From Myxococcales bacterium (GTDB lineage Bacteria > UBA10199 > 2-02-FULL-44-16 > JAAZCA01): DNA of 64,000 nucleotides. Made by a program: the position numbers and the translations under genes. Within the stretch, counting starts at the first letter, position 1. The number at the start of each line of letters is the position of its first letter. This document shows, piece by piece, positions 34,384 through 44,597 of this stretch. The DNA is taken from assembly GCA_012513515.1 (NCBI GenBank), contig JAAZCA010000029.1:41812-105811 (forward strand), given 5' to 3'. Under the pieces are notes generated by a model that saw only the letters and a list, made by a program, of their open reading frames with translations, made no database searches and was not told the origin of the DNA.

Positions 34384-34900
34384 TTTTTCCTCCATTCCGT
34401 AAAAACAGGGTGTCGATGGTGGCATGTAGCTTTTCAGAATTCCAGTCTGCCGCTCCGACGAAGCGCTCGAAGATGATGCCCTCCGAATTTATTATGACGG
34501 TCTCCGGCACGCCCACGTTCCTGTAAAGATCGGAGGCAGTCCCTTTCGAATCCAGTAAAACCGGAAAGGCAAACCCCATGTTCTCCATGACCGCTTCAAC
34601 GGCCTGTTTTTCCTCATCGATAGAGATCGCAAAAATTTTCAGACCTTTGTTCGAATAGACATCGTAAAAACGATTGAAGGATATAAGCTCACTCATGCAC
34701 TGCCCGCACCACGTCGCCCAGAAATGTATGATTGCGGGAGAGGGATCCTCCCCTGGGAATGCGACCTCCCTCCCCGAGAGATCTTTCAATACAAAAGCTG
34801 GCGCAGACTCGCCGACTTTCGGGCGCGTATAAAAATGAAACGCCGACCACGCTATATAGGCGAGGCCGGCGATCACAGCTATTATCCAGAAACGTTTCAT
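34349..34900 (-). CDS. TlpA-like membrane-anchored thioredoxin-fold protein
   Basis: This 183-residue protein has an uncleaved signal anchor (about residues 4-22) followed by a periplasmic AhpC/TSA-TlpA domain. The active site is WCGQC (residues 64-68), with [12 protein letters not shown] supplying the cis-proline loop region. It probably reduces disulfides, for example in cytochrome c assembly or envelope proteins. It starts two bases after the rplQ stop and overlaps hutU, an unusual position for an envelope redox protein. Confidence 0.88.
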   Translation of the reverse strand: MKRFWIIAVIAGLAYIAWSAFHFYTRPKVGESAPAFVLKDLSGREVAFPGEDPSPAIIHFWATWCGQCMSELISFNRFYDVYSNKGLKIFAISIDEEKQAVEAVMENMGFAFPVLLDSKGTASDLYRNVGVPETVIINSEGIIFERFVGAADWNSEKLHATIDTLFLRNGGKNVPEDKGTQGR

Positions 34901-34902
34901 CT

Positions 34903-35505
34903 CTATTTGTTTTTGGCCTTCTTCTCCTTGGCAGGCTTCGCGCTCTTTTTCGCCGGTTTTTCCTTCTTCTCAGCCTTCGCCTTTTTCTCAGCCTTCCCCT
35001 TCTTCTCGGCCTTCCCCTTCTTCTCGGCTTTCACCCTCTTCTCTACAGCCTTTGCGGCCTTTGCATCGGCGGCTTTTACCGGCTTTTTAGAGGGCTTCTC
35101 TTTTGCATTGGACTTCTTCGAACCCTTAGCCTCATCTGAGAGAGATGCTGACTTGGGAAGATATTCGATGATTGCCATCGGAGCATTATCGCCATGGCGG
35201 AAGCCCAGCTTCATAATCCTCGTATAACCGCCGCTGCGCCCTTCAAAGCGCTTGCAGAGTTCTCCGAAGAGCTGCGCAACCGCTTCCCTGTTGCGAATCA
35301 TGGAAACCGCACGCCTCCTAGCATCGAGCGTCTGTCTCTTGCCAAGTGTTATGAGCCTATCGGCTATTCTACGAAGCTCCTTGGCTCTTGGCAGCGTAGT
35401 CTCTATCCTTTCGTGCATGATCAGTGAGGACGCCAAATTTGCAAGCACCACGCGCCTGTGCGGCGTACTCATCCCGAGTTTTCTCTTATCTACACGGTGT
35501 CTCAT
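34903..35505 (-). CDS. rplQ: 50S ribosomal protein L17 with long basic C-terminal tail
   Basis: Residues 1-118 are a normal L17 (MRHRVDKRKLGMSTPHRR, GGYTRIMKLGFRHGDNAPM). A tail of about 80 residues follows, made almost only of Lys, Ala, Glu and Pro, with repeats of the form KAEKKG and KAEKKA. L17 usually ends near residue 120-130. It is the last ribosomal gene of the alpha unit, 13 bases after rpoA. Confidence 0.95.
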   Translation of the reverse strand: MRHRVDKRKLGMSTPHRRVVLANLASSLIMHERIETTLPRAKELRRIADRLITLGKRQTLDARRRAVSMIRNREAVAQLFGELCKRFEGRSGGYTRIMKLGFRHGDNAPMAIIEYLPKSASLSDEAKGSKKSNAKEKPSKKPVKAADAKAAKAVEKRVKAEKKGKAEKKGKAEKKAKAEKKEKPAKKSAKPAKEKKAKNK

Positions 35506-35518
35506 CTCTCACTCCTCG

Positions 35519-36529
35519 CTATTCGATGTCCTTTGGACGAAATTTTTCGGCATCTTCGACATCAAAGCCATCTATCTGCATCCCGAGCGAAAGCCCCATG
35601 CTGCTCAGGATATCTTTGATCTCGTTTAGGGATTTACGTCCGAAGTTCTTTGTCTTTAACATCTCCTGTTCGCTCTTCTGACAGAGCTCACCTATGAATT
35701 TTATATTGGCGTTCTGCAGACAGTTGGCCGAACGTACAGAAAGTTCCAGCTCATCCACTCTTCTATAGAGATTCTCGTTGAGCTTCGGGCCATGCTCCTT
35801 TGCCGTATCTTCTTCCGGCTCCTGCAGTTCGCTGAAGTTGATAAAAATCTGCAACTGTTCTTTGAGTATCTTCGCAGCGAAAGCTAAGGCATCATCCGGC
35901 GTCACGGAGCCGTTAGTCCAGACCTCAAGAGTAAGTTTATCGTAATCCGTTCTCTGGCCCACGCGAGCATTGGTCACGTTGTAATTGCAGCGAACTATCG
36001 GCGAATGTATCGAATCGACAGGTATCGTGCCTATGGAAGCTTCCGGATCTTTGTTGAACTCGGCCGGAACGTACCCCTTCCCCATCCTGACGTTGAGCTC
36101 CGCCTTGAACTGCACGTCGGAGGCGATCGTGGCTATGTGTAAATCCGGGTTCAAAATTTCGATCTTTTCAGAGACTATGAGATCCTTGGCAGTGATCACA
36201 CCATTGCCATGCGAGTCTATGCGGATCACATCGGTATCACCCTCGTTGAGCTTCAGTTTGAGATCCTTGATGTTGAGTATAACATCAGTCATATCTTCCT
36301 TGATCCCGGGGATGCTGGTGAACTCGTGAAGCACGCCGTCTATCTTGACGGAGGTCACTGCCGCACCCTGAAGCGAGGAAAGCAGGATTCTTCTGAGAGA
36401 GTTGCCTATCGTAATTCCAAAACCCCTTTCCAAGGGACTGGCAACGAACTTTCCATATGTCGGCGTGATTTTTTCACGGTCAACTTCCAGCGCCTTGGGA
36501 CCTATCAACCTTCTCCAATTCCTATGCAT
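35519..36529 (-). CDS. rpoA: RNA polymerase alpha subunit
   Basis: This 336-residue subunit has the dimerising N-terminal domain ([20 protein letters not shown]) and, after an acidic linker, the C-terminal helix-hairpin domain ([28 protein letters not shown] segment) that contacts UP elements and activators. The order rpsK-rpsD-rpoA-rplQ is the conserved alpha operon. Confidence 0.98.
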   Translation of the reverse strand: MHRNWRRLIGPKALEVDREKITPTYGKFVASPLERGFGITIGNSLRRILLSSLQGAAVTSVKIDGVLHEFTSIPGIKEDMTDVILNIKDLKLKLNEGDTDVIRIDSHGNGVITAKDLIVSEKIEILNPDLHIATIASDVQFKAELNVRMGKGYVPAEFNKDPEASIGTIPVDSIHSPIVRCNYNVTNARVGQRTDYDKLTLEVWTNGSVTPDDALAFAAKILKEQLQIFINFSELQEPEEDTAKEHGPKLNENLYRRVDELELSVRSANCLQNANIKFIGELCQKSEQEMLKTKNFGRKSLNEIKDILSSMGLSLGMQIDGFDVEDAEKFRPKDIE

Positions 36530-36598
36530 CTAAAACCTCCTTAGCGCCTCCACTCCCCGTATATAGCGGGGCTCCACGGCGTCAGTTAAAGACGGTTG

Positions 36599-37228
36599 CT
36601 ATTTCGAGTACAGTTCGACGATGAGCTGCTCCTGGATCGGAACGTTGAGCTGCTCCCTTGTCGGGTAGGCCATCACCTTGGCTTCGAATTTATCCTTTTC
36701 GAGCATGAGCCATTCCGGAACACCACGGCGTTCGACAGCTTCAAGCGACTCGATGATCGAAGGGATCTTCCTGCTCTTTTCGCGGACTGTGATGGTGTCG
36801 CCTTGACGAACCAGGTAGGAAGGTATGCTGACCTTTTTCCCGTTTACCGAAAAATGCCCGTGCATGACGAGCTGTCTGGCCTGCTCCCTCGAGTTGGCAA
36901 AGCCCATTCTGTAGACCATATTGTCCAAACGTCGTTCAAGTATCAGGAGGAGGTTGTCGCCAGTGACGCCCTTCATCCTGTCAGCAATCTCGAAATATTT
37001 GTGGAACTGGCGCTCAAGCACCCCGTACATCAGCTTGGCGCGCTGTTTTTCGCGCAGCTGAAGACCGTAGTCGGAATGTTTCTTACGCCTCGACTGGCCG
37101 TGTTGGCCGGGGCTGTAAGGCCTGCGTTCGAAAGCACACCTGTCAGCGTAACAACGATCGCCCTTGAGAAAGAGCTTTATCCCTTCCCTGCGGCACTGAC
37201 GACATGATGGTTCAGAATTCCTTGCCAT
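36599..37228 (-). CDS. rpsD: 30S ribosomal protein S4 (zinc-binding form)
   Basis: This 209-residue S4 nucleates 30S assembly on 16S rRNA. Four cysteines near the N-terminus (CRQC, then CYADRC) mark the zinc-binding C+ form. The S4 RNA-binding domain reads [20 protein letters not shown]. It may repress the alpha unit as in E. coli, but no leader was examined. Confidence 0.97.
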   Translation of the reverse strand: MARNSEPSCRQCRREGIKLFLKGDRCYADRCAFERRPYSPGQHGQSRRKKHSDYGLQLREKQRAKLMYGVLERQFHKYFEIADRMKGVTGDNLLLILERRLDNMVYRMGFANSREQARQLVMHGHFSVNGKKVSIPSYLVRQGDTITVREKSRKIPSIIESLEAVERRGVPEWLMLEKDKFEAKVMAYPTREQLNVPIQEQLIVELYSK

Positions 37229-37269
37229 GCTTCCTCCAGTATATTCTTATCTTCGGCTTCTCTTAAAAG

Positions 37270-37671
37270 TTAGACTCTTCTCTTTTTGGGCGGCCTGCAT
37301 CCATTGTGTGGAATCGGGGTCGTATCTCTCATGCTGACGACGCGCACGCCAGTCTTCTGAAGGATGCGAAGCGCGGATTCGCGGCCAGAGCCGGGGCCTT
37401 GCACTATCACGTAGGCGGAGCGCAAACCTTGGTCATAAGCTTTTTTAACAGCATCCTCACAGGCCAGCTGTGCAGCAAAAGGGGTGTTCTTCCTCGAGCC
37501 CTTGAATCCGCACACTCCAGCGGACGACCAAGAGACAACGTTGCCGGACATATCCGTGACCGTTATGAGCGTGTTATTAAAGGTTGACCTGATATGCACC
37601 AGACCAACAGGAACATTCTTCCTCACCTTCTTCTTGATCTTCTTGGTCGCTACTTTCTTTACCTCAGCCAT
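37270..37671 (-). CDS. rpsK: 30S ribosomal protein S11
   Basis: This 133-residue protein lies on the 30S platform. It shows the family segments [15 protein letters not shown] and [18 protein letters not shown] at the C-terminus. It is located between rpsM and rpsD. Confidence 0.98.
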   Translation of the reverse strand: MAEVKKVATKKIKKKVRKNVPVGLVHIRSTFNNTLITVTDMSGNVVSWSSAGVCGFKGSRKNTPFAAQLACEDAVKKAYDQGLRSAYVIVQGPGSGRESALRILQKTGVRVVSMRDTTPIPHNGCRPPKKRRV

Positions 37672-37700
37672 TCAATCCTCCTAAAAGGTCGTTAGTGCCG

Positions 37701-38084
37701 TTACTTAGCTACAACCTGTTTCTTGCCGGCGATGGCGATACGCTTTCTACCCTTCACCGTTCGTGCATTTGTATGAGTACGCTGCCCTCTGCAGGGAAGC
37801 TTCCTGATGTGCCTCTGACCGCGATATGTGCTCAGATCTTTGAGGCGCTTGATGTTGCTCTGAACTTCGCGCCTCAGATCGCCTTCGACCTTGAACCCGG
37901 CGTCGATCACAGACCTGATCTTAGCCAGCTGCTCTTCTGAAAGATCGTCCGCGCGGACGCTCTCATCGATACCGGCTGTTTCGAGTATCTTCTTTGAGGT
38001 CGTGAGCCCAACTCCATATACATAGGTCAGAGCTATTACGATCCTCTTCTTCCCTGGAACATCAACACCTGAAATACGTGGCAT
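37701..38084 (-). CDS. rpsM: 30S ribosomal protein S13
   Basis: This 127-residue protein of the 30S head contacts the 50S subunit and P-site tRNA. It begins [21 protein letters not shown] and ends in the basic tail after [16 protein letters not shown]. It follows rpmJ by 23 bases. Confidence 0.98.
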   Translation of the reverse strand: MPRISGVDVPGKKRIVIALTYVYGVGLTTSKKILETAGIDESVRADDLSEEQLAKIRSVIDAGFKVEGDLRREVQSNIKRLKDLSTYRGQRHIRKLPCRGQRTHTNARTVKGRKRIAIAGKKQVVAK

Positions 38085-38107
38085 ACGTGAACTCCCTTAA
38101 GTAAAGG

Positions 38108-38221
38108 TTATCCCTGTTTCTGTTTATGTTTTGGATTAGAACAAATCACCCTCACAGTCCCCTTGCGGCGGATGATCTTGCACTTGTTACATATTTTTCT
38201 CACTGATGACCGCACCTTCAT
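38108..38221 (-). CDS. rpmJ: 50S ribosomal protein L36 (zinc-binding form)
   Basis: This 37-residue frame from ATG 38221 starts [15 protein letters not shown] and ends NPKHKQKQG. It has the Cys-Cys-Cys-His zinc ribbon (CNKC, then C and H in CSNPKH). It lies between infA and rpsM, its normal place. Confidence 0.97.
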   Translation of the reverse strand: MKVRSSVRKICNKCKIIRRKGTVRVICSNPKHKQKQG

Positions 38222-38239
38222 GATAACCTCCGAAATTTC

Positions 38240-38458
38240 TTATTTCGCCCTGTAAATTATCCTGCCCCTGGTCAAGTCGTATGGAGAAAGCTCTATGGTC
38301 ACTTTATCTCCGGGGAGGATTTTTATGAAGTGCATCCTCATCTTTCCGGAAACATGCGCAAGAACCTTGTGTCCATTATCAAGCTCGACCTTGAACATCG
38401 CGTTTGGCAATGTCTCGAGCACCTTACCTTCAACCTGTATCGCATCCTGTTTAGCCAT
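38240..38458 (-). CDS. infA: Translation initiation factor IF-1
   Basis: This 72-residue single OB-fold protein occupies the A site during initiation. It has the family segments [16 protein letters not shown] and [15 protein letters not shown]. It follows map by three bases, in the spc-alpha junction typical of many bacteria. Confidence 0.98.
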   Translation of the reverse strand: MAKQDAIQVEGKVLETLPNAMFKVELDNGHKVLAHVSGKMRMHFIKILPGDKVTIELSPYDLTRGRIIYRAK

Positions 38459-38461
38459 AGT

Positions 38462-39208
38462 CTATATCACACTCAAAATTTCCGGACCGTTTTCCATTAT
38501 CGCAACAACATGCTCAAAATGCGCAGAAAGCTTTCTATCCTTTGTAACCACCGTCCAGCCATCACGCAGGACCTCGACTTCGTGCGTGCCGACGTTGAGC
38601 ATGGGTTCCAGCGCAATCACCAACCCCCTCTTCAGCTTCAACCCGGTTCCAGGTTCCCCAAAATTAGGAACCTGGGGATCCTCGTGGAGAGAGCGCCCTA
38701 TTCCGTGTCCGACGTAATCCCTCACCACTGAAAAACCGTTCTCGGAAGCGACATTCTCGATCACGGAAGATATATCGTGAAGCCTGTTGCCATCCTTTGC
38801 CTGTTCGATCCCCCTTAAAAGAGATTTCTCTCCGGCATCGAGGAGTTTTTTAGCTTCAGGAGAAACCTTACCAACCGGAAAGGTCCATGCATGATCGCCA
38901 AAAAAACCGTCGAGTATGACGCCGCAGTCGATGCTGACTATATCGCCATCTTCCAGCCTCCGCGCGCCTGGGATGCCGTGCACCACCTGTTCGTTCACTG
39001 AAACGCACAGGGCGTGATGATATCCCGGCACCGTAGGAAAGGCGGCCTTTGCACCGCGCTTCTTTATACCTGAGACCGCAATAGCTTCAAGATCCCCAGT
39101 GGTGATGCCCGGGGCAATAGCCTCGGAAAGTTCGATCAGCACCTCGGCAACTACCCGATTGGAGCGTCTCAAACTCTCAACCTCATCTCGGGACTTTAGC
39201 ACGATCAT
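38462..39208 (-). CDS. map: Methionine aminopeptidase type I
   Basis: This 248-residue enzyme removes the initiator methionine from nascent proteins. Metal ligands are visible as Asp in SIDCGVILDGFFGDHAW (two), His in GHGIGRSLHEDP and Glu in IALEPMLN, with a final Glu late in the chain. No N-terminal zinc extension is present (type Ia length). Its start overlaps the adk stop. Confidence 0.97.
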   Translation of the reverse strand: MIVLKSRDEVESLRRSNRVVAEVLIELSEAIAPGITTGDLEAIAVSGIKKRGAKAAFPTVPGYHHALCVSVNEQVVHGIPGARRLEDGDIVSIDCGVILDGFFGDHAWTFPVGKVSPEAKKLLDAGEKSLLRGIEQAKDGNRLHDISSVIENVASENGFSVVRDYVGHGIGRSLHEDPQVPNFGEPGTGLKLKRGLVIALEPMLNVGTHEVEVLRDGWTVVTKDRKLSAHFEHVVAIMENGPEILSVI

Positions 39209-39888
39209 GATCCTGAAACCGCCATCCTTTTATCAATCAAAGAGCAAATATTGTTAAAAATTTCATCTATCGATCCGGTTCCCGGAATCGAAAACAACAA
39301 TCCGCGTTTCTCGTAATAGCCGAGGAGCGGCGCCGTCTTCTCATTGTAAACCAAAAGCCTGTCGCGAATTGTCTTCTCGTTATCGTCACTGCGCTGATAC
39401 AACTCGCCGCCGCACTGGTCGCATACGCCATCTTTTGCAGGCTTCTTGAATTCAACATGATAGCCCATTCCGCAACTCTTGCATTGACGCCGACCGGAAA
39501 TTCTAGCCACGACATCATCATCCGGAAGATCCATATTTATAGCGGCCAGAAGGCTGATTCCTTTTTCTTCAAAGAGCTCGTCGAGCGACTCGGCCTGTCC
39601 TATCGTTCTGGGATAGCCATCCAATATACACCCTCTCGAACAATCTTCGGACCCAAGCCTGTCGCGCATTATAGATATCAAAATTTCATCTGAAACCAGT
39701 TCGCCTCGATCCAGCTTCTCCTTGGCACGAACTCCTACGGGAGTAGCATCGCGAACCGCCTGCCTCAACATATCACCGGTGGAAAGCTGGGGAATGCCGT
39801 ATTTCTTTTCCAGCATCTTGCCCTGAGTCCCCTTCCCGCATCCGGGCGGGCCCATCAAAATTATTCTGATAGCCCCGGAAATCGTCAT
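39205..39888 (-). CDS. adk: Adenylate kinase (zinc-containing LID)
   Basis: This 227-residue enzyme interconverts AMP, ADP and ATP. The P-loop is MGPPGCGKGTQ. The LID carries four cysteines (CKSCG and CDQCG), the zinc form common in Gram-positive and many other bacteria but absent in enterobacteria. The ATG overlaps the secY stop by ATGA. Confidence 0.97.
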   Translation of the reverse strand: MTISGAIRIILMGPPGCGKGTQGKMLEKKYGIPQLSTGDMLRQAVRDATPVGVRAKEKLDRGELVSDEILISIMRDRLGSEDCSRGCILDGYPRTIGQAESLDELFEEKGISLLAAINMDLPDDDVVARISGRRQCKSCGMGYHVEFKKPAKDGVCDQCGGELYQRSDDNEKTIRDRLLVYNEKTAPLLGYYEKRGLLFSIPGTGSIDEIFNNICSLIDKRMAVSGS

Positions 39889-41192
39889 GCTCTCCTGCCC
39901 CTGAAACGACCGCCCGCCTTTGCCCCGAGAAAACCCTCGTAATGCCTCGTCAGGAGGTGTGATTCAATCTGCGCCAGCGTATCCATCCCGACGCCAACCA
40001 CAATCAACATCGAAGTTCCTCCGAAGGTATATGCTAGGGAGGAAGGAATTCCGAAACGGCTTATCAAAAGCTGTGGCAATACGCATATAGCGGCGATGTA
40101 AATAGCACCACCCAGCGTAATTTTAGTCAAAACCTTATCTATGTAGTCGGAGGTGTTCTTCCCGGGACGAATTCCTGGAATAAACCCTCCATACTTTTTC
40201 ATATTCTCTGCGACGTCCATCGGATTGAAAGTCACCGCCGTATAGAAATAGGCAAAGAATATGATCAGCCCGGCATATATGGTAGTGTAAACCCAGCCAC
40301 GCGAAAGCATCGCTGCGATATACTGCATGGTTCCCTGAGGCATAAACTGAGCAATCGTCGCAGGAAACATTATTATAGATGAGGCGAAAATCGCAGGAAT
40401 GACGCCTGCTGTATTTACTTTCAGCGGAAGATGCGAGGACTGCCCGCCATACATCTTGTTGCCCACGACCCTCTTTGCGTACTGAACGGGGATTCTCCTC
40501 TGCGACCTCTCCACGTATATGATAAGACCGATCACCAGCAATATGAACGCAAGGAGGAGAATGAAGCCGAAAAACCCGGCGTATTGTTCCTTCATCGCCC
40601 AAGCATCCCTCAGTCCGACCGGTATCCTCGTGACTATTCCTGCAAAAATAATCAGCGAGATGCCATTCCCTATCCCGCGTTCGGTAATCATCTCTCCAAG
40701 CCACATCAAAAAGCACGTGCCAGCTGTAAGGGTGACCATGGTGGTGACGTAGAACTGAAGATGCGATACGCCGGGAAGTACGGCTCCCTGCTGCATAAGA
40801 CCGAAGCTGATGCCGAAGCCCTGTATGAGGGAGAGGAGAACAGTCCCATACCTCGTATACTGCGTTATTTTTTTTCTTCCTGACTCACCCTCTTTGGAGA
40901 GCCTCTCCACCGCAGGAATCGCAACCGTAAGAAGCTGAAGGATAATAGAGGCGCTTATGTAAGGCATGATACCCAGAGCGAATACGGAAAACTGGGCAAG
41001 CGCACCGCCGGAGAACAGGTTGAATATTTCAAAGACCGTACCCTGCGAAACGATTTTTCGCACGGCTTCCGCGCTGATACCAGGGGTCGGTACGAAAATA
41101 CCTATCCTGTATATCGCCAACATCGCTATCGTAAATACTATGCGCTTTCTGAGCTCAGGTATTTTTGCAATATTGGCAATTCCTTCAGACAC
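39885..41192 (-). CDS. secY: Protein translocase subunit SecY
   Basis: This 435-residue channel protein has ten expected membrane helices. Family segments are FNLFSGGALAQFSVFALGIM, GIGNGISLIIFAGI and the cytoplasmic loop with RRIPVQYAKR. The start is GTG 41192, overlapping the rplO end by eight bases. It lies in the spc unit before adk. Confidence 0.98.
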   Translation of the reverse strand: MSEGIANIAKIPELRKRIVFTIAMLAIYRIGIFVPTPGISAEAVRKIVSQGTVFEIFNLFSGGALAQFSVFALGIMPYISASIILQLLTVAIPAVERLSKEGESGRKKITQYTRYGTVLLSLIQGFGISFGLMQQGAVLPGVSHLQFYVTTMVTLTAGTCFLMWLGEMITERGIGNGISLIIFAGIVTRIPVGLRDAWAMKEQYAGFFGFILLLAFILLVIGLIIYVERSQRRIPVQYAKRVVGNKMYGGQSSHLPLKVNTAGVIPAIFASSIIMFPATIAQFMPQGTMQYIAAMLSRGWVYTTIYAGLIIFFAYFYTAVTFNPMDVAENMKKYGGFIPGIRPGKNTSDYIDKVLTKITLGGAIYIAAICVLPQLLISRFGIPSSLAYTFGGTSMLIVVGVGMDTLAQIESHLLTRHYEGFLGAKAGGRFRGRRA

Positions 41193-41634
41193 GTATCACC
41201 TCCACCTTTCCGCCGACAGCTTCGATCTTCTGTCTGGCAGATTCGGTTATGGCGGCAACCTTCACAGTGATGGCATTTTTGAGCTCGCCGTTGCCAAGGA
41301 CTTTCACCCCATCGCAAATCTTGTCAATCAGCCCGTTGGAGAGAAGGTAATTGGCATCTATATCTACGCCGGAAGGAATCGTCGCAAGCTTGGCTATGTT
41401 CACCACCGCATATTCCTTGGCAAATATATTGGTAAAACCGCGCTTGGGTAGCCTTCTCTGAAGCGGCATCTGTCCGCCTTCAAAGCCGACCTTGTGATAA
41501 CCACCCGACCTGGCCTTTTGACCCTTGTGTCCACGGCAAGAGGTGCCGCCGTAACCGGAAGAATCGCCGCGACCACGGCGCTTGTTTTTTCTGGAAGCCC
41601 TGCCGCTCGGTAAGCCTATTTTATTGAGTTTCAT
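41185..41634 (-). CDS. rplO: 50S ribosomal protein L15
   Basis: This 149-residue protein has the glycine-rich N-terminus (RRGRGDSSGYGGTSCRGHKG) and MPLQRRLPKRGFTN, both typical of L15. It binds 23S rRNA late in assembly. It overlaps secY. Confidence 0.97.
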   Translation of the reverse strand: MKLNKIGLPSGRASRKNKRRGRGDSSGYGGTSCRGHKGQKARSGGYHKVGFEGGQMPLQRRLPKRGFTNIFAKEYAVVNIAKLATIPSGVDIDANYLLSNGLIDKICDGVKVLGNGELKNAITVKVAAITESARQKIEAVGGKVEVIRV

Positions 41635-41662
41635 CTCTTATCTCCTGAAGCCAAAATTGCTC

Positions 41663-41857
41663 TTAGGCATTTACGTCCGTCTCGAGGATCTTGACCATGT
41701 AGCAGACCTCTTTCACCATTCCTCGGGTCTGAGGAGTGTCCACTATGAGACGCTCCTGATAAAGCCTCCTGAAGCCCAACCCGCGAACGGTGTCGCGATG
41801 TTTTGGAATCTGGCCGGCCGGACTCTTCACCAATTTAATTTTCATCATTTTTTGCAT
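41663..41857 (-). CDS. rpmD: 50S ribosomal protein L30
   Basis: This 64-residue L30 has the core [11 protein letters not shown] and [16 protein letters not shown] 41857 lies within the end of rpsE, with GAGG seven bases upstream; ATGs at 41848 and 41845 are alternatives. Confidence 0.95.
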   Translation of the reverse strand: MQKMMKIKLVKSPAGQIPKHRDTVRGLGFRRLYQERLIVDTPQTRGMVKEVCYMVKILETDVNA

Positions 41858-42335
41858 CGCTATACCTCATCCTGATTTTCTCTTCCGGTGATATCAACTG
41901 CGTCAAACCATTGATCGCCGCCTTGACTACGTTGTGCGGATTATTTGTGCCAAGGCACTTGGTTAGGATGTTGTTAATGCCCACTGCTTCAATCACCGCC
42001 CTGACCGGTCCGCCGGCTATAACTCCGGTACCTAAAGAGGCCGGTTTCATGATGACCTTGCCAGCCCCGTAGCGACCGAAGACTTCATGCGGGATGGTAC
42101 CGTTGACTATGGATACCGATATCATCTCGCGCCTGGCCCTTTCGGTTGCCTTCTTTATCGCAGCAGGAACTTCTCTCGCCTTTCCAACGGAAAAACCGAC
42201 TTTGCCATTTCCGTCTCCGACGACGACCAGAGCAGAAAAGCTGAACCGCTTTCCGCCTTTGACCACCTTCGCGACGCGGCTTATGTGAACGACTTTTTCC
42301 AGCAGATCAGATTTTGCGGAAGTATATTTTTCCAT
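41835..42335 (-). CDS. rpsE: 30S ribosomal protein S5
   Basis: This 166-residue protein acts in decoding fidelity and the mRNA entry site. Family motifs are [20 protein letters not shown] and [21 protein letters not shown] 42335 lies two bases after the rplR stop; GTG 42365 inside rplR was rejected. Confidence 0.96.
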   Translation of the reverse strand: MEKYTSAKSDLLEKVVHISRVAKVVKGGKRFSFSALVVVGDGNGKVGFSVGKAREVPAAIKKATERARREMISVSIVNGTIPHEVFGRYGAGKVIMKPASLGTGVIAGGPVRAVIEAVGINNILTKCLGTNNPHNVVKAAINGLTQLISPEEKIRMRYSDAKNDEN

Positions 42336-42336
42336 A

Positions 42337-42687
42337 TCAGAACTTGAGTCCTTTCTGCCTTGCACCTTCGGCGAGGGCTTTCACCCTTCCATGATAGCGA
42401 TAACCGCCGCGATCGAACACGACAGCCTCGATCCCTTTCTGCTTCGCCCTTTCGGCAATCATCTCTCCGATGCCCTTGGCCGAAGTACAGTTGCCGGTAC
42501 CTTTCGGAGCGTTCTTCTGATAGGTGGAAGCGCTGACGAGCGTGGTGCCGCTGTCGTCGTCTATGAGTTGAGCGCTGATATGCTTCGCGCTGCGAAACAC
42601 GCTCAAACGCGGTTTCTCCGCCGTACCATGAATTTTTTTCCTGATGCGATTGCGTCTGCGATCGCGCCCAACCAATTCCATAGCCAT
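42337..42687 (-). CDS. rplR: 50S ribosomal protein L18
   Basis: This 116-residue 5S rRNA-binding protein shows [13 protein letters not shown] [20 protein letters not shown] and the C-terminal [20 protein letters not shown]. It follows rplF by two bases. Confidence 0.97.
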   Translation of the reverse strand: MAMELVGRDRRRNRIRKKIHGTAEKPRLSVFRSAKHISAQLIDDDSGTTLVSASTYQKNAPKGTGNCTSAKGIGEMIAERAKQKGIEAVVFDRGGYRYHGRVKALAEGARQKGLKF

Positions 42688-42689
42688 TA

Positions 42690-43253
42690 TCAGCCTCCCG
42701 TCGAACCGGCCGCTGCCTTGCCGACTTTATGTTTCACGATTTCATCAGCGTACCTGATCCCCTTGCCCTTGTAAGGCTCTGGGGGTCTCACTCTTCTGAC
42801 GCTGGCGGCAACTTCGCCAACCAGACGTTTATCTATACCGGTGACCACGACCCTGGTCTGTTTTTCCACCACGACCTGAATCCCGTCGGGGATATGAAAG
42901 TCGACCGGATTGGAATGGCCGACGTTTAAAACGAGCGACTTTCCTTTCACCTCGGCTTTGTAGCCAACGCCGACGATATCCAGCTTCTGGGTATAACCTT
43001 CCAGGACGCCCAATGCCATATTCTGGATCAGGGCCCTGACAAGCCCCTGCTGTGTCCTGCCGAGCCTCGTCTCCTCGCGCCTGGTGACAACCACTGAATC
43101 ACCCTCTACGGCCACGTTGATACCAGGATATCTCTTCTGGCTGATGGGAAGTTTCAGCTCCCCCTTAGGCCCTTTTACAGAGATAACGCCGCTGTCGATT
43201 TTAGCAGTTACGCCCTTGTTAAGAAGAACAGGTCTTTTTCCTATACGAGACAT
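42690..43253 (-). CDS. rplF: 50S ribosomal protein L6
   Basis: This 187-residue protein near the factor-binding site begins [12 protein letters not shown] 43253 has GGGAG seven bases upstream; an in-frame start at 43280 would overlap rpsH and was rejected. The C-terminal signature [17 protein letters not shown] is intact. Confidence 0.97.
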   Translation of the reverse strand: MSRIGKRPVLLNKGVTAKIDSGVISVKGPKGELKLPISQKRYPGINVAVEGDSVVVTRREETRLGRTQQGLVRALIQNMALGVLEGYTQKLDIVGVGYKAEVKGKSLVLNVGHSNPVDFHIPDGIQVVVEKQTRVVVTGIDKRLVGEVAASVRRVRPPEPYKGKGIRYADEIVKHKVGKAAAGSTGG

Positions 43254-43273
43254 AAGCACACTCCCATTCGATA

Positions 43274-43669
43274 TCACCAAACAGAGCAGATAACTTCGCC
43301 ACCAAGCCCCATCCTCTTCGCATCCACATCCTTCATGATACCTTTGGATGTCGATATGATGGAGACGCCCATCCCCTGCCGGCTTGCTCCGATCTCTTTG
43401 TTTTTGAGATATACGCGTCTGCCCAACTTGCTCACCCTCTGAAGGCTTGAGAAGGTAGGGCTGCCGTCATCCCTGTATTTGAGATCGATGGCCAAGGCTT
43501 TCTCCTTGCCTGTGCCTACGACCTCGACACCGGAGAGGAAGCCTTCGGAAACTATTATCCTGGCAATCGACTCCTTGGCCTTTGAATAAGGAACAACGAC
43601 CTTCTCGTGGCCGGCATTCGCGGCATTCCGTACTCTCGTCAGTAAATCTGCAATCGAATCGTTAAACAT
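43274..43669 (-). CDS. rpsH: 30S ribosomal protein S8
   Basis: This 131-residue 16S rRNA-binding protein begins MFNDSIADLLTRVRNA and ends with GISIISTSKG-like VSIISTSKGIMKD and GGEVICSVW. In E. coli S8 represses the spc operon; no leader site was identified here. Confidence 0.97.
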   Translation of the reverse strand: MFNDSIADLLTRVRNAANAGHEKVVVPYSKAKESIARIIVSEGFLSGVEVVGTGKEKALAIDLKYRDDGSPTFSSLQRVSKLGRRVYLKNKEIGASRQGMGVSIISTSKGIMKDVDAKRMGLGGEVICSVW

Positions 43670-43700
43670 CTGTTCACCTCATTATAGATAGCTAGCTAAC

Positions 43701-43886
43701 TTACCAGCTGGACTTTATGATGCCAGGGAGTTCGCCGTTTAGGGCCCTCTTCCTGAAGCAGATTCTACACATGTCAAACCTGCGCATATAGGCCCTGGGT
43801 CTTCCGCATATCGGACAGCGATTATAGGAACGAACGCCGAACCTCTGTTTTCTCCGTGATTTCACCATGATCGAAGTCTTAGCCAT
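43701..43886 (-). CDS. rpsN: 30S ribosomal protein S14, zinc-binding type
   Basis: This 61-residue protein is the short type-Z S14 with two CxxC pairs (CPICG and CRICF). The start [14 protein letters not shown] is family typical. It lies between rplE and rpsH. Confidence 0.97.
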   Translation of the reverse strand: MAKTSIMVKSRRKQRFGVRSYNRCPICGRPRAYMRRFDMCRICFRKRALNGELPGIIKSSW

Positions 43887-43907
43887 AATTTCCCTCTCGT
43901 TCCGTTA

Positions 43908-44561
43908 TTAGTTCCTGAAGGGCATGCCCATCAGCGTCAAAAGCTCTTTTGCCTCTTCATCCGTCTTGGCCGTCGTCACAAAAGTTATGTTCATACCGTT
44001 GATTTTCTGAACCTTGTCGAAATCGATTTCCGGAAAAATCGTCTGCTCAGTGAGGCCCAGCGTGTAGTTACCACGCCCGTCGAAGGATTTGTTGGAAACG
44101 CCCTTAAAATCCCTCACCCTCGGCAATGCGACGTTCACAAGGCGGCTTACGAATTCGTACATATAAGCGCCGCGCAAAGTCACTCGCGCACCGACGGACT
44201 GACCCTGACGAAGTTTGAAGTTCGATATCGACTTTTTCGCCTTTGTGATGACAGGGCGCTGACCGGTTATGGACGCAATCTCATTGGCTGCCGTCTGTAA
44301 AATTTTCACATCCTGAAGGGCCTCCCTCATGGAGGTGTTGATGACGATCTTCTCAAGGCGAGGAACCTGCATCCTGTTCTTGTAGCCGAACTTTTCAATC
44401 AGCTTCGGAACGACCTCTCCCTGATATGTTTTTGCAAGCACGGACTGAAGTTTCGGCTTCTTCTCCCCCTTGCCACCCTTCTTGTCCTCTCTCTTGCCCT
44501 CGGCGCCCTTGCCTTGTCCTTCAGGTTTCGCCTTCGCCTTTTTTTCTTTTACCTCAGCCAC
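43908..44561 (-). CDS. rplE: 50S ribosomal protein L5 with basic N-terminal extension
   Basis: The L5 core of about 180 residues (from [10 protein letters not shown] to [11 protein letters not shown]) binds 5S rRNA. It is preceded by about 36 residues rich in Lys, Glu and Gly that are not part of normal bacterial L5. No initiation codon closer to the core is evident, so the extension seems to be translated. Confidence 0.94.
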   Translation of the reverse strand: MAEVKEKKAKAKPEGQGKGAEGKREDKKGGKGEKKPKLQSVLAKTYQGEVVPKLIEKFGYKNRMQVPRLEKIVINTSMREALQDVKILQTAANEIASITGQRPVITKAKKSISNFKLRQGQSVGARVTLRGAYMYEFVSRLVNVALPRVRDFKGVSNKSFDGRGNYTLGLTEQTIFPEIDFDKVQKINGMNITFVTTAKTDEEAKELLTLMGMPFRN

Positions 44562-44597
44562 GTTCGGCCTCCTCGAATATCTTATATCGTTTAATTC

